Assembly: GCA_035527835.1 (NCBI GenBank)
Contig: DATKZS010000146.1
Coordinates: forward strand, 1-18,267
DNA length: 18,267 nucleotides
Direction: 5' to 3'
Source of the DNA: DATKZS01 sp035527835 [NCBI: bacterium]
Lineage (GTDB): Bacteria > RBG-13-61-14
Part shown: positions 1-7,384 of the stretch, piece after piece
How the letters are laid out: each line of letters begins with the position of its first letter
How positions within the stretch are numbered: position 1 is the first letter of the stretch
Position numbers and translations under genes: made by a program
Notes under the pieces: generated by a model
The model's database searches: none
Told to the model about the DNA's origin: nothing
Seen by the model: only the letters and a program-made list of their open reading frames with translations

Positions 1-24
1 AAGATTCACCGCTGCGGCCGCCTT

Positions 25-53
25 TTGACACCTATTCCGTGGTACATTATACT
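25..53 (+). promoter_or_regulatory. Near-consensus sigma70-type promoter
   Basis: A perfect -35 box TTGACA (25-30) is followed by a 17-nt spacer and a -10 box TATACT (48-53). Transcription would be expected to start near position 60, only about 5 nt before the ATG at 65, so the mRNA of the next gene may be nearly leaderless. The match is seen directly; the start site is inferred. Confidence 0.7.
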
Positions 54-64
54 ATAGGATTGAA

Positions 65-709
65 ATGGCCAAGGTGACCAAAAAATTATTCTGTCCGAGC
101 TGCCAGGTGGAGGTGGAGGCGGTGCTGGCGCCCGCGGCCCAGGGCAAGGGCATCGTGCCGCGGTGCACCATCTGCGGGGCCGTGATTGATGAAGGCTCCC
201 TCTCCGCCGCGCCGCGGGACAAGTCGCTGTCGCTGGACGAGGTCAGCTTTGTTGACGAGTCCATCTCCATCCCGGGGATGGACCGGATCATCGTGGCGGG
301 CTATACGCCCAGCATCCGCGAGCTGGTGGTGGACAAGATGGTCGAGAAGCACCTCGCCCGCGAGGTGATCCCCGCGCAGAACGGCGAGGAGATGATCATC
401 GCCGTGATCAACGCGCTCAAGTCTAACGGCGACGGCCAGATCGAGCTCGTCGTGACCGACGTGCCCATGCCCTTCCTCAACGGCATCAACGCCGCCATCG
501 GGCTCCGGGCCCTGGAGCGCACCTATCCGGAACACGATCTCATCCCCGTCCTCTTCCTCACCAACAAGCCCTGCGACGACACCTTCAAGAAGGTCATCCG
601 CTTCCTGGCCCCCGCCAAGTACGCCACCCTGGGACCGGTGGACGACAAGGAAAAGCTCATCAAACACCTCTACCGCATCCTCTCCCTGGTGGCACAGGAA
701 AAATGGTAG
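65..709 (+). CDS. Zinc-ribbon protein with degenerate receiver (REC-like) domain
   Basis: A 214-residue soluble protein. The N-terminus has a four-cysteine zinc ribbon (CPSC at 10-13, CTIC at 34-37), then a polar linker to about residue 72, then a receiver-like fold at about 74-212. D132 in the run VVTDVPMPFLNG sits where a receiver phosphoacceptor aspartate should be, and T166 in LFLTNKP matches the conserved Ser/Thr. The acidic pair that normally follows the first beta strand is missing: IIVAGYTPS stands in place of a usual IxVVDD run. Magnesium-dependent phosphorylation may therefore be weak or absent. No output domain is visible beyond the zinc ribbon, so it may act through protein or nucleic-acid binding. 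The ATG was chosen because it lies just upstream of the first cysteine pair; AGGA at 56-59 could serve as a Shine-Dalgarno only if transcription starts earlier than the promoter predicts. The gene faces the glycosyltransferases convergently. The exact role is unknown. Confidence 0.8.
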   Translation: MAKVTKKLFCPSCQVEVEAVLAPAAQGKGIVPRCTICGAVIDEGSLSAAPRDKSLSLDEVSFVDESISIPGMDRIIVAGYTPSIRELVVDKMVEKHLAREVIPAQNGEEMIIAVINALKSNGDGQIELVVTDVPMPFLNGINAAIGLRALERTYPEHDLIPVLFLTNKPCDDTFKKVIRFLAPAKYATLGPVDDKEKLIKHLYRILSLVAQEKW

Positions 710-744
710 GCCCGGTCGTTAGCCCCTGAAAGCCCATCAAAAAA

Positions 745-850
745 TTCAGCAGAAGTAAACCGCCAAGGCGCCAAGACGCCAAGAATAAAAAAAGAAAAAT
801 ATTTCTTCTTGGCGTCTTGGCGCCTTGGCGGTTAATGCTTCGCCGCTGAA
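745..850. repeat. Hairpin element A (CGCCAAG family), convergent intergenic region
   Basis: A perfect 28-bp inverted repeat (758-785 against 806-833) has a 20-nt AT-rich loop. The left arm is three tandem 8-nt units, CGCCAAGG, CGCCAAGA and CGCCAAGA (761-784). A weaker outer stem adds TTCAGC (745-750) against GCTGAA (845-850). Read on the minus strand, the outer stem is followed at once by T6 (A6 at 739-744 on the plus strand), so it could act as an intrinsic terminator for the glycosyltransferase gene ending at 859. No T-run follows on the plus strand. Confidence 0.9.
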
Positions 851-858
851 CTCCCCGG

Positions 859-2631
859 TCAGGGGATCGGGCCGGCTCCGTTGCGGCCCAGCCGCTCCAG
901 CGCAGTCCTCGCCTCCCGCAAATCCGGATCGAGCTCGAGCGCGCGCTGGTATTCTTTCCGGGCCTCCCTGTCGAGCCCGTTCTTTTGCAGGGAGAGGCCG
1001 AGCAGGTAACGGCCGGGAGCGAACCCCGGGTCCGCGTCCGCGGCGTTCCTGAACGCGGCCAGCGCGTCCGCGGACCGTCTCCTGTGCGTGAGCGCCAGGC
1101 CCAGGCCCAGCCACGCCTGGCCCATCCGCGGATTGATCGCCAGCGCTTTTTCGTAGCAGGCGATGGCCTCCGCCCACCGCTCTTCGTTCTCGTAGGCGTG
1201 GCCCATCTTCTGCCACGAATCATCGTAAGCCGGACGGCGCCACTCCGGGAACCCGAGCGCCCCCGCCGCCGCCAGCACCAGGCAATAAATAATGATCGCT
1301 TTTTTGTCAAGCGGCCGGAGCGATTCAAGCACGGCGACCATGCCATAGGCCGCGAACAACAGGAGCGGCGGCACCAGCGGCAGGCGGTAGCGGCCCACCA
1401 CGTAGAAGGCGAGCAATGTAAGCGAGTAGGCCCCGACGTAGAGCGCGAGCATCCCGCCCTTTTTGCGCTTGAGCGCCAGCGCCATGCCCGCGAGCCCGAA
1501 CGGCCCGGCCAGCCAGAACGCCGGCAGCGGCCACTTGAGCAGGCCCGCCACGTGCTCGCGGAAAAAATAGTAGTTCAGGTTGTCCGAGACCTCGTGGGCG
1601 TTCAGGATCAGCAAGGCCTTGCGCCCGAGACGCGTGATAAACAGCCCCGGATCGGCCGCGATCTCGATGAGGCCCTGCCGATACCAGAACCGGTCGAGCG
1701 CGGAGGGGCCGAGCTCGCGGCCGGTCAAGCGCCGGGCCTCTTTGGAAAAGTCCGACTCCTCGAACACCGGCGTGCGCCGCGCGAACGGCGGGTCCACTCC
1801 AGTGCCCCAGATGTTTTTGCGGAAGTTGCCCACGTAAAAGTTCACGCCGCCCTGCGCCGTGGTCAGGATCAGCTCGCCCGAGACCGAGTAGTTCCGAACC
1901 GCGCTTGCGCCCGGCATGAGCGCGCAGCCCAGCGCGAACGCCGCCAGCGGCCCGGCCGCGGCCTTGCCCATCCGCCGCCACAGCGTCCAGGCCAGCCAGA
2001 CGAACAGCACCGGCGCAACCGCCAGGAAGTTGCCGCGGTACAGGCAGCCAAGGCCCCAGGCAAACCCGGCCAGGAGCGCATAAGCGATCTTCGGCCGGTC
2101 GCGCGCCACGGCGAGAAGCCACAGCGCGACGATGACCAGCGCCGTGCCCGGCCCCGTTTTCTCGATCTGGCCCTCGAAAAAGAACGATACCTTGTACGTG
2201 GCCCAGAACAGCGCGGCCAAGAGGCCCACCCGCCGGTCATCGAACAGCCGGCGCCCGGTCCCGTACATGGGCAGCACGCATAGCGACGAGAGCACGGCCT
2301 GCAGCACGTAGATCAGGGTGAGGTTCCGGCCGAATACGCGGTAAAGCACGGCCAGGAGGTAAGGATAAAGCGGGTCCTGGTAAAACGGCTTCGAGCCCAG
2401 CCAGTCGCCGGCGGCGATCCGCCGGGCCCATTCATCGTACGCGGCCTCGTCCACCACCAGCTCGCGGAAAAAGACGTGGCCGCTGTAGAGGTAAAGATAC
2501 AGGAGCCGCAGGCCAAGGGCGACGAGGAAGATGGCGAGGAGCGCGAGACGCGGGTCCAGGGAGAGGCCGAGGACGCGGACGTCCGCGGCTTGACTCGCAT
2601 CGTTCCCGGAATTATTTGGCTTCGCGTTCAT
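859..2631 (-). CDS. GT-C family 39-like membrane glycosyltransferase with C-terminal TPRs
   Basis: About 590 residues. From about residue 24 to 470 there are repeated hydrophobic segments typical of GT-C integral membrane glycosyltransferases (ArnT/PMT, family 39), which use polyprenyl-linked sugars on the outer face of the membrane. The first outer loop carries the acidic motif VVDEAAYDEWARRI followed by FYQDPLYPYLL, matching the catalytic-loop pattern of the family. After the last membrane segments come about three TPRs (roughly 485-585; for example AIACYEKALAINPRMGQAWLG), likely for protein contacts. The start is uncertain: GTG at 2637 or ATG at 2631; neither has a clear ribosome site. The upstream glycosyltransferase stops at 2650, so the two are probably translationally coupled. 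Donor and acceptor cannot be told from sequence; glycan or protein glycosylation is likely. Confidence 0.82.
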   Translation of the reverse strand: MNAKPNNSGNDASQAADVRVLGLSLDPRLALLAIFLVALGLRLLYLYLYSGHVFFRELVVDEAAYDEWARRIAAGDWLGSKPFYQDPLYPYLLAVLYRVFGRNLTLIYVLQAVLSSLCVLPMYGTGRRLFDDRRVGLLAALFWATYKVSFFFEGQIEKTGPGTALVIVALWLLAVARDRPKIAYALLAGFAWGLGCLYRGNFLAVAPVLFVWLAWTLWRRMGKAAAGPLAAFALGCALMPGASAVRNYSVSGELILTTAQGGVNFYVGNFRKNIWGTGVDPPFARRTPVFEESDFSKEARRLTGRELGPSALDRFWYRQGLIEIAADPGLFITRLGRKALLILNAHEVSDNLNYYFFREHVAGLLKWPLPAFWLAGPFGLAGMALALKRKKGGMLALYVGAYSLTLLAFYVVGRYRLPLVPPLLLFAAYGMVAVLESLRPLDKKAIIIYCLVLAAAGALGFPEWRRPAYDDSWQKMGHAYENEERWAEAIACYEKALAINPRMGQAWLGLGLALTHRRRSADALAAFRNAADADPGFAPGRYLLGLSLQKNGLDREARKEYQRALELDPDLREARTALERLGRNGAGPIP

Positions 2632-2649
2632 GGTCACGTGGCTGCCGGG

Positions 2650-4371
2650 TCACTTATTATAAACCAGGATGGAGTACCCGATCATGGCCGCGGGTTTTCG
2701 CGTCCGGTAATTCTCCACCCGCTTGAGCAGGGCTTCCATTTGCTCGCGGCCCTGCGGATTGTAGGTCATGGGGTACATCATGCCCATGAGGTAATCGGCG
2801 CTGACGGCGAGGTATTTATTCGGGGAAGACGCCGACGGCAGGTCATAGGCGATGTTGAAGCGGGCCGGGTCGTCGTGTCCGAAGTACATGAGGTCAACGC
2901 GGGGCACGTTGTTTTGGTCCATCCATTTTTTCAGGCCGGGCAGGTCCTGGCCCCAATCGAGGTTGGAATCGAGCAGCGTCTTGTACCCGTTCGCGGGCCC
3001 TCCCGCCAGCGGGCTGAAATAGGCGAGGTAATCCGGCCAGATCATGACCTGGTCAATCATTGCCCACGCCAGCGCCAGCCCCAGGACCAGCCGGAGCGCC
3101 CGCCGCGGCCCTCTTTTCCCCTGGACCGGCGCGGCTTCATCCCCATCACCCGGCGGCGGCCCCTCGGGAAAGGCCGGCGGCCCCAGTCTTCCCATGATGA
3201 TAAAACCCAGAGGGAAAACCGGCAGCAGGTGCCGCACCCCGATCTGCAGCGACCCGAAAAAACACGCGAACAAAAAATACGCGCCCGCCATGAACAGCAA
3301 GAGCGCCTCTTCCCCCCACGGCCGCCGCCGCAAGGTGAGCGCCGCCGCGAACAGGAACAACGCCAGCGCATAGACCGGCTGCTTAAACAGAATCGCCGCC
3401 GGGAAGTAATACCACCGGCTGCCCGTGTACCAGCGGCCCAACAGGTAATTGCCCTGCAAGAACTCGCCTGACTCCGCGTCGAAGAGCTGCGCGTCGAGGC
3501 CGGCCAGGAACTCAGCGGGCAGGGGCGCGAGATGCAGGGCCGGGGCAAGTATTTGCATGTCCTTGCTGGCGAAGACCGCGTCCCGGTGCAATCCCACGTC
3601 CTTGCCAAGGTATCCGGCGGTCAGCGCGAGCCAGCCGGCAATAATAACGGTCCCGGTGTGCGCGGCCACGGAGTAACCAAGGATATGCGGCCCGCGCCGT
3701 GAATGGTTGATGGAATAAGCCGCGACGGGCGCCAGCAACGCGAACGGCGCGAAAAAGAGCAGGGTGAACTTGCAGAGCACCGCGAGCCCGAGCGCGGCTC
3801 CCATGATGGCGGAGCGCAAAGCGGAAGGGCGCTTGAGAAAAGACAGGAGGGCCAGGACGAAAAGCAGCGTGAACAGCGCGGCCATGACGTCAACGGTAAC
3901 GAGCCGGGAGTGGGCGATCAGCGTGGGCGAGAGCGCGCAGGCGATGAGGCTGATAAGCCCGCCCGGGCCGCCCCAAAGCCGCCGCGAGTAAAGCCACACC
4001 AGCAGGCAGACCACCGCGCCCGCCAGCACCGCCATCAGCCGCGCCGCGAACAGGACCCGGCCGTAGGCCGCGCCGTTTACGCGCATGAACGCCGTGCCGT
4101 AAATCCACGGCCGCCATGACGACTCCGGGACGCGTGACAAGTCAGGCATCCTGGGCCCCAGCGCCAGCGCGGGCAGGACCGCGATCATGCGCCCGACCGG
4201 AGGCGTCTTGCCGTACAGCGAAAAATCCCCGGTCCGCAACGCATACAACCCGGCCGGCAAATGCGCGAACTCATCCACCGTCGCGCTCTTCCGGGCCGCG
4301 CTGGTCAACGCCAGCGCGATAAAGGCGGCAATAATGACAGAGCCGGCCAGATATTCATGGGCGGGTTTCAT
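2650..4371 (-). CDS. GT-C family 39-like membrane glycosyltransferase
   Basis: About 573 residues from the ATG at 4371; a TTG at 4416 would add 15 hydrophobic residues. Neither start has a good ribosome site, and the ATG places a usual short tail before the first membrane segment (about 8-26). The first outer loop has TVDEFAHLPAG with the acidic pair, then KTPPVGR, in the place of the catalytic loop of ArnT/PMT-type enzymes. About ten membrane segments follow. The C-terminal soluble part has LDSNLDWGQDLPGLKKW, which I recognise as conserved in a bacterial subgroup of this family. An Arg/Pro/Gly-rich charged loop lies near codons for PPGDGDEAAPVQGKRGPRR. It forms a two-gene unit with the downstream TPR-containing enzyme. 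The HEPN/MNT genes lie immediately upstream on the same strand (24-69 nt away, depending on start), so co-transcription is possible. Substrates are unknown. Confidence 0.82.
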   Translation of the reverse strand: MKPAHEYLAGSVIIAAFIALALTSAARKSATVDEFAHLPAGLYALRTGDFSLYGKTPPVGRMIAVLPALALGPRMPDLSRVPESSWRPWIYGTAFMRVNGAAYGRVLFAARLMAVLAGAVVCLLVWLYSRRLWGGPGGLISLIACALSPTLIAHSRLVTVDVMAALFTLLFVLALLSFLKRPSALRSAIMGAALGLAVLCKFTLLFFAPFALLAPVAAYSINHSRRGPHILGYSVAAHTGTVIIAGWLALTAGYLGKDVGLHRDAVFASKDMQILAPALHLAPLPAEFLAGLDAQLFDAESGEFLQGNYLLGRWYTGSRWYYFPAAILFKQPVYALALFLFAAALTLRRRPWGEEALLLFMAGAYFLFACFFGSLQIGVRHLLPVFPLGFIIMGRLGPPAFPEGPPPGDGDEAAPVQGKRGPRRALRLVLGLALAWAMIDQVMIWPDYLAYFSPLAGGPANGYKTLLDSNLDWGQDLPGLKKWMDQNNVPRVDLMYFGHDDPARFNIAYDLPSASSPNKYLAVSADYLMGMMYPMTYNPQGREQMEALLKRVENYRTRKPAAMIGYSILVYNK

Positions 4372-4439
4372 GAAAATAAAGTATATGATAAAAGCGAGGC
4401 TGCTGCGAGAGGGCAAATTATGATGAAGTAATTAGAGCC

Positions 4440-4751
4440 TTATGGGTATACCGAATCCAGAGATGATAAAACGTGCCGGCACCGGATGTAGTTCTCGCTT
4501 ATCTCCACCGACTTGCGCTCCACCAGATCAACCTTCCGCCCCAGGATGACTCCCAGCTCCTCCTCCATCCGCACCAGGTCCATCAAGCTCCAACGCGAAT
4601 CCGGCGCAAAGCTCACCAGCACGCCCACGTCGCTGTCCTCGCGGAAATCCTCCCGCAGCACCGAGCCGAACAGCGCGAGCTCCGCGATCTTCCACTTCCC
4701 GCAAAACGCCGCGATCTCGGCCTGCGGAATATCCATGCGAGCCTTATTCAT
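4440..4751 (-). CDS. Second MNT-type nucleotidyltransferase, degenerate active site
   Basis: 103 residues, the size of small MntA-like minimal nucleotidyltransferases (polymerase beta fold), which usually pair with HEPN toxins and can AMPylate them. The motif region reads LFGSVLREDFREDSDVGVLVSF: G29-S30 and D41 are present, but the second catalytic aspartate of the DxD pair is a glycine (G43). The third acidic position is probably D75 in GRKVDLVE. Loss of G43's expected Asp should impair metal binding, so this may be an inactive partner or a decaying copy. The start ATG has GGAG and AAGGA just upstream. It lies 16 nt after the complete MNT gene in the same direction. Its own HEPN partner is not present. 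Confidence 0.82.
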   Translation of the reverse strand: MNKARMDIPQAEIAAFCGKWKIAELALFGSVLREDFREDSDVGVLVSFAPDSRWSLMDLVRMEEELGVILGRKVDLVERKSVEISENYIRCRHVLSSLDSVYP

Positions 4752-4767
4752 TCATCCTTCTCCACGT

Positions 4768-5106
4768 CTATTGCATTAATGACTCTGGGGTAATGATAAT
4801 CCCTTCTCTCCGGGCTATTTCCAGGATGGGCCTGTCGCCGTCGCTGTCCCATTCCCGTTCGCCACAGGGAATAGGCTCGATGCGCGAATCGGTGAAAGCA
4901 CGCAACTCCCAGAGCTTGGAGACAAGCCGCCGGTCGGTGGGACCGTCCAGCTCCGGCGCGATTACGACCAGGTCAATGTCGCTCCATTCGTTGCCCGCTC
5001 CACGGGCATGGGAGCCGAAGAGGACCGCGCGACGGACGTGGAAGCCCGCAGCCCGGGCTGCCTCGATGTATCTCCTCACCGCTATTTGAATAGACTGTTC
5101 AACCAT
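4768..5106 (-). CDS. MNT-type nucleotidyltransferase (antitoxin-like)
   Basis: 112 residues. The nucleotidyltransferase signature is complete: FGSHARG (G31, S32) followed by SDIDLVV with D43 and D45, and a likely third acidic residue E77 in SRIEPIP. Families of this type sit next to HEPN genes; in the studied MntA-HepT systems the enzyme transfers AMP to the HEPN toxin and silences it. Here the ATG at 5106 lies inside the 3' end of the HEPN gene (25-nt overlap), which supports coupled translation and a functional pair. A GGGGAG stretch upstream may be the ribosome site. Activity is inferred from the intact motif. Confidence 0.88.
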   Translation of the reverse strand: MVEQSIQIAVRRYIEAARAAGFHVRRAVLFGSHARGAGNEWSDIDLVVIAPELDGPTDRRLVSKLWELRAFTDSRIEPIPCGEREWDSDGDRPILEIARREGIIITPESLMQ

Positions 5107-5462
5107 GACAGGGTCTCCCCGCAGTCCTTGAAGGCCTTCTCCGCTTCTTCGCGGGAGGGCATTGCATCCAAATTTTCAGGATACCTTCCTTCCAAGCAAT
5201 ATTGCTGCATCCGAGCCAGGAATAACCGCTTCTCATCCGAAAGGGCGATTAGGGCCAGCCCAGCAAGACGCAGCAGGTCGTGGCTTTTGGGAGGCACTTC
5301 GCCGGTCGCGGCCACAACGTGGGCTTTAAGCATCTTCTCCAGGGCCAACTCCGCAAAAAACATGGCATGCAGGAAATGCCCCTTTTCCATAATAATGCCC
5401 GCGACCTCGAAATCCTTTTGGCCGCTTTGCCGCCAATAATCAATCTGCTTCTGAATATGCAA
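5082..5462 (-). CDS. HEPN-domain protein (toxin-like partner of MNT)
   Basis: 126 residues, all-helical in appearance. Features are FAELALEKMLKAHVVAATGE, PPKSHDLLRLAGLA and YCLEGRYPEN, matching the COG2250-type HEPN family found next to minimal nucleotidyltransferases. The RNase motif Rx4-6H of toxic HEPN proteins is not visible, so ribonuclease activity is doubtful; it may bind nucleotide or act only as the AMPylation target. Conserved tyrosines near RYPEN are candidate modification sites. The start is TTG at 5462, supported by TAGGGAG about 7 nt upstream and by a good promoter (5486-5514). It is the first gene of the HEPN-MNT-MNT set, divergent from parA. Confidence 0.82.
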   Translation of the reverse strand: MHIQKQIDYWRQSGQKDFEVAGIIMEKGHFLHAMFFAELALEKMLKAHVVAATGEVPPKSHDLLRLAGLALIALSDEKRLFLARMQQYCLEGRYPENLDAMPSREEAEKAFKDCGETLSWLNSLFK

Positions 5463-5485
5463 TCCCTACTCCCTATCAATCTTGT

Positions 5486-5514
5486 ATTATAATATGGTTG
5501 CCTTTCTACTACAA
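5486..5514 (-). promoter_or_regulatory. Promoter for the HEPN/MNT genes
   Basis: On the minus strand a -35 box TTGTAG (5514-5509), a 17-nt spacer and a perfect -10 box TATAAT (5491-5486) are seen. The start site would fall near 5479, leaving a leader of about 17 nt before the TTG start at 5462 that includes its ribosome site. Confidence 0.6.
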
Positions 5515-5580
5515 CCACCAGACCGTTGCCAATCAACGACTTGTGGGCGTATAGCCCTCCGCTCTTGTTTCCGCTTGAAC

Positions 5581-5609
5581 TTGTAATCCCCCCCCATCTT
5601 CTTTATAAT
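5581..5609 (+). promoter_or_regulatory. Promoter for parA with a C8 tract in the spacer
   Basis: A -35-like TTGTAA (5581-5586) is separated by 17 nt from a perfect -10 TATAAT (5604-5609). The spacer contains eight consecutive C residues (5588-5595). The predicted start near 5616 falls in the hairpin element that follows. Confidence 0.55.
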
Positions 5610-5650
5610 AAAAATCCCTCTTTGGTCGGAGGGGGGCAAGGGTGATTTTT
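5586..5650. repeat. Hairpin element G (C-run/G-run family) before parA
   Basis: The outer arms are AAAAATC (5610-5616) and GATTTTT (5644-5650); an inner stem pairs CCCTC (5616-5620) with GAGGG (5629-5633). A C8 run at 5588-5595 and a G6 run at 5631-5636 could pair alternatively. The minus-strand reading gives a peptide like KSPLPP, which I associate with a dispersed AATCCCCC-type intergenic repeat in many bacteria. The element overlaps the parA leader and supplies AAGGGTGAT, the only Shine-Dalgarno-like sequence near the parA start. Confidence 0.6.
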
Positions 5651-5660
5651 GTTCGCGGTC

Positions 5661-6467
5661 ATGGGTCGTGTTATCTGCATAGCCAACCAGAAGGGTGGTG
5701 TGGGCAAGACCACCACGGCGGTGAACCTGGCGGCGTGTCTCGCGGACCTGGGCCGCCGGGTGCTGCTGGTTGACCTCGATCCCCAGGCCAACGCCACCAG
5801 CGGGCTCGCCGGCGTGCTCGCGGAGAAGGAGCCCCGCGACACCATCTATCACGCCCTGCTGGGCGAGTGCGACCTTCAGGCCGCGGCGGTTCCGGCCCGG
5901 CCGGAGGGCCTGTTCGTGGTGCCGTCCGACACGGACCTGGCCGGAGCGGAGATTGAGCTCCTTGACCTCCCCAAGAGGGAGTATCGGCTTAAAGAAGCGA
6001 TCGGCGACGCGCCCCGCGGTTATGATTACGTGTTCCTGGACTGTCCGCCGTCGCTCTCGATTCTGACCCTGAACGCGCTCGCCGCTTGCGAGCGGGTGCT
6101 GATCCCGCTGCAATGCGAATATTACGCGCTGGAGGGCCTGGGCCGGCTCTTGAAGACGCTCGGGCTGGTGCGCGAGCGGCTGAACCCGGCGCTCCGGATG
6201 GAAGGCATCATTCTTACGATGTACGACGCGCGGAACAACCTGTCGCGCCAGGTGCGGGACGAGGTGATGAAGCATTTCGCGGACAAGGTTTTCAAGGCGG
6301 TGGTCCCGCGCAACGTGCGGCTGGGGGAGGCCCCGAGCCACGGCCTGCCCATCATCCTCTACGACCTGAACTGCGCGGGCGCGGCGGCGTACATGGCCCT
6401 GGCCGATGAGATGCTGGTACGGGACGGGCTCGTGAAGAGCACGGGAGCGGCCCATCATGGCGCGTAA
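5661..6467 (+). CDS. parA: Chromosome partitioning ATPase ParA (Soj)
   Basis: 268 residues. The deviant Walker A motif [12 protein letters not shown] follows MGRVICIA at the N-terminus, with [12 protein letters not shown] and FLDCPPSLS (Walker B region) as in Soj/ParA ATPases. There is no N-terminal HTH extension, so it is of the short chromosomal type. The protein binds DNA nonspecifically when ATP-bound and is released by ParB stimulation, moving the origin region. ATG at 5661 fits family starts; a TTG at 5649 is better placed for AAGGGTGAT at 5639-5646 and would add MFAV. It overlaps parB by 11 nt, so the two are co-translated. Confidence 0.95.
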   Translation: MGRVICIANQKGGVGKTTTAVNLAACLADLGRRVLLVDLDPQANATSGLAGVLAEKEPRDTIYHALLGECDLQAAAVPARPEGLFVVPSDTDLAGAEIELLDLPKREYRLKEAIGDAPRGYDYVFLDCPPSLSILTLNALAACERVLIPLQCEYYALEGLGRLLKTLGLVRERLNPALRMEGIILTMYDARNNLSRQVRDEVMKHFADKVFKAVVPRNVRLGEAPSHGLPIILYDLNCAGAAAYMALADEMLVRDGLVKSTGAAHHGA

Positions 6468-7314
6468 GGCCCTGGGCCGCGGCCTGGACGCGCTGATCCC
6501 GGCGGGCGGCGCGGAGGGGCTGGAGCCGGCGGGCGGTGGGCTCATCCAAATCGAGCTGGGCCGGATCAGCCCGAGTCCTTTCCAGCCGCGCCAGCGCTTT
6601 CCCGAGGCCGCGATCAAGGAGCTCAGCGAGTCCATCAAGGCCCAGGGCATCCTGCAGCCGCTGGTGGTGAGGCCCAGGGCCAAGGGCGGGTATGAGCTGA
6701 TCGCGGGCGAGCGGCGGCTCAAGGCGGCCAAGGTTGCGGGCCTTGAGACGGTGCCGGCGCTGGTAAGGGACGTTGACGACAAGAGCGCTCTGGAGCTCTC
6801 GCTGGTCGAGAACCTTCAGCGGGAGGACCTGGGTCCGTTGGAGGAAGCACAGGCGTACCGGAGGCTGCTCACGGAGTTCGGTTATACCCAGGAGGAGTTG
6901 AGCCGGCGGGTGGGCAAGGACCGGGCCACGGTGGCCAATGCGCTCCGGCTCTTGAACCTGCCGGAGGACATCAAGAACGACCTGGCCGAGGGCCGGATCA
7001 CCGCGGGCCACGCCCGGGCCATGCTGATGGCGGGGACCCAAGCGCAAATGCGGCGGATCCGGGACGCGGCGGTCAAAGACGGCATCAGCGTCAGGGAGGC
7101 CGAGCGCCTGGCCAAGGCCGGCCCGGGGAAGGCCCCGGCCAAGAGTGTTAAAGCGCCGCGCGGCGACGTTGACATAAGAGCGATGGAGGAGCGGCTGCTC
7201 CGGGAATTGGGGACCAAGGTAAAGATCGTCAAATCGAAGAAGGGGGGCCGGATTGAAATTCAGTTTTACACGGCAGAAGACCTCGACCGGATCTACCGAA
7301 GGATCTGCGGTTGA
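6457..7314 (+). CDS. parB: Chromosome partitioning protein ParB (Spo0J)
   Basis: 285 residues. It begins with [14 protein letters not shown], typical of ParB N-termini that touch ParA. The CTP-binding ParB/Srx-type core shows [22 protein letters not shown] and [10 protein letters not shown]. An HTH follows ([23 protein letters not shown]) for parS recognition, then a linker and a C-terminal dimerisation part ([27 protein letters not shown]). It binds parS, slides along DNA as a CTP clamp and stimulates ParA. Its start lies inside parA. I found no convincing parS site in the window, so parS is probably nearby. Confidence 0.95.
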   Translation: MARKALGRGLDALIPAGGAEGLEPAGGGLIQIELGRISPSPFQPRQRFPEAAIKELSESIKAQGILQPLVVRPRAKGGYELIAGERRLKAAKVAGLETVPALVRDVDDKSALELSLVENLQREDLGPLEEAQAYRRLLTEFGYTQEELSRRVGKDRATVANALRLLNLPEDIKNDLAEGRITAGHARAMLMAGTQAQMRRIRDAAVKDGISVREAERLAKAGPGKAPAKSVKAPRGDVDIRAMEERLLRELGTKVKIVKSKKGGRIEIQFYTAEDLDRIYRRICG

Positions 7315-7384
7315 GACCAGTGGTCCCGAACGAAAAATCGGCTCAACTGGGGGTGCGGAAATGTTAGGGAAAAAGGGGGAAGTC

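Noticed and set aside
985-2283. 432-residue plus-strand ORF opposite the TPR glycosyltransferase
   Set aside because: Arg/Gln/Pro-rich composition typical of the antisense of a GC-rich gene; the minus-strand product has clear domains.
4440-5462. Full MntA-HepT (DUF86) system
   Set aside because: The HEPN here looks like the COG2250 type and lacks the Rx4-6H-Y motif of HepT, so I kept the general HEPN/MNT name.
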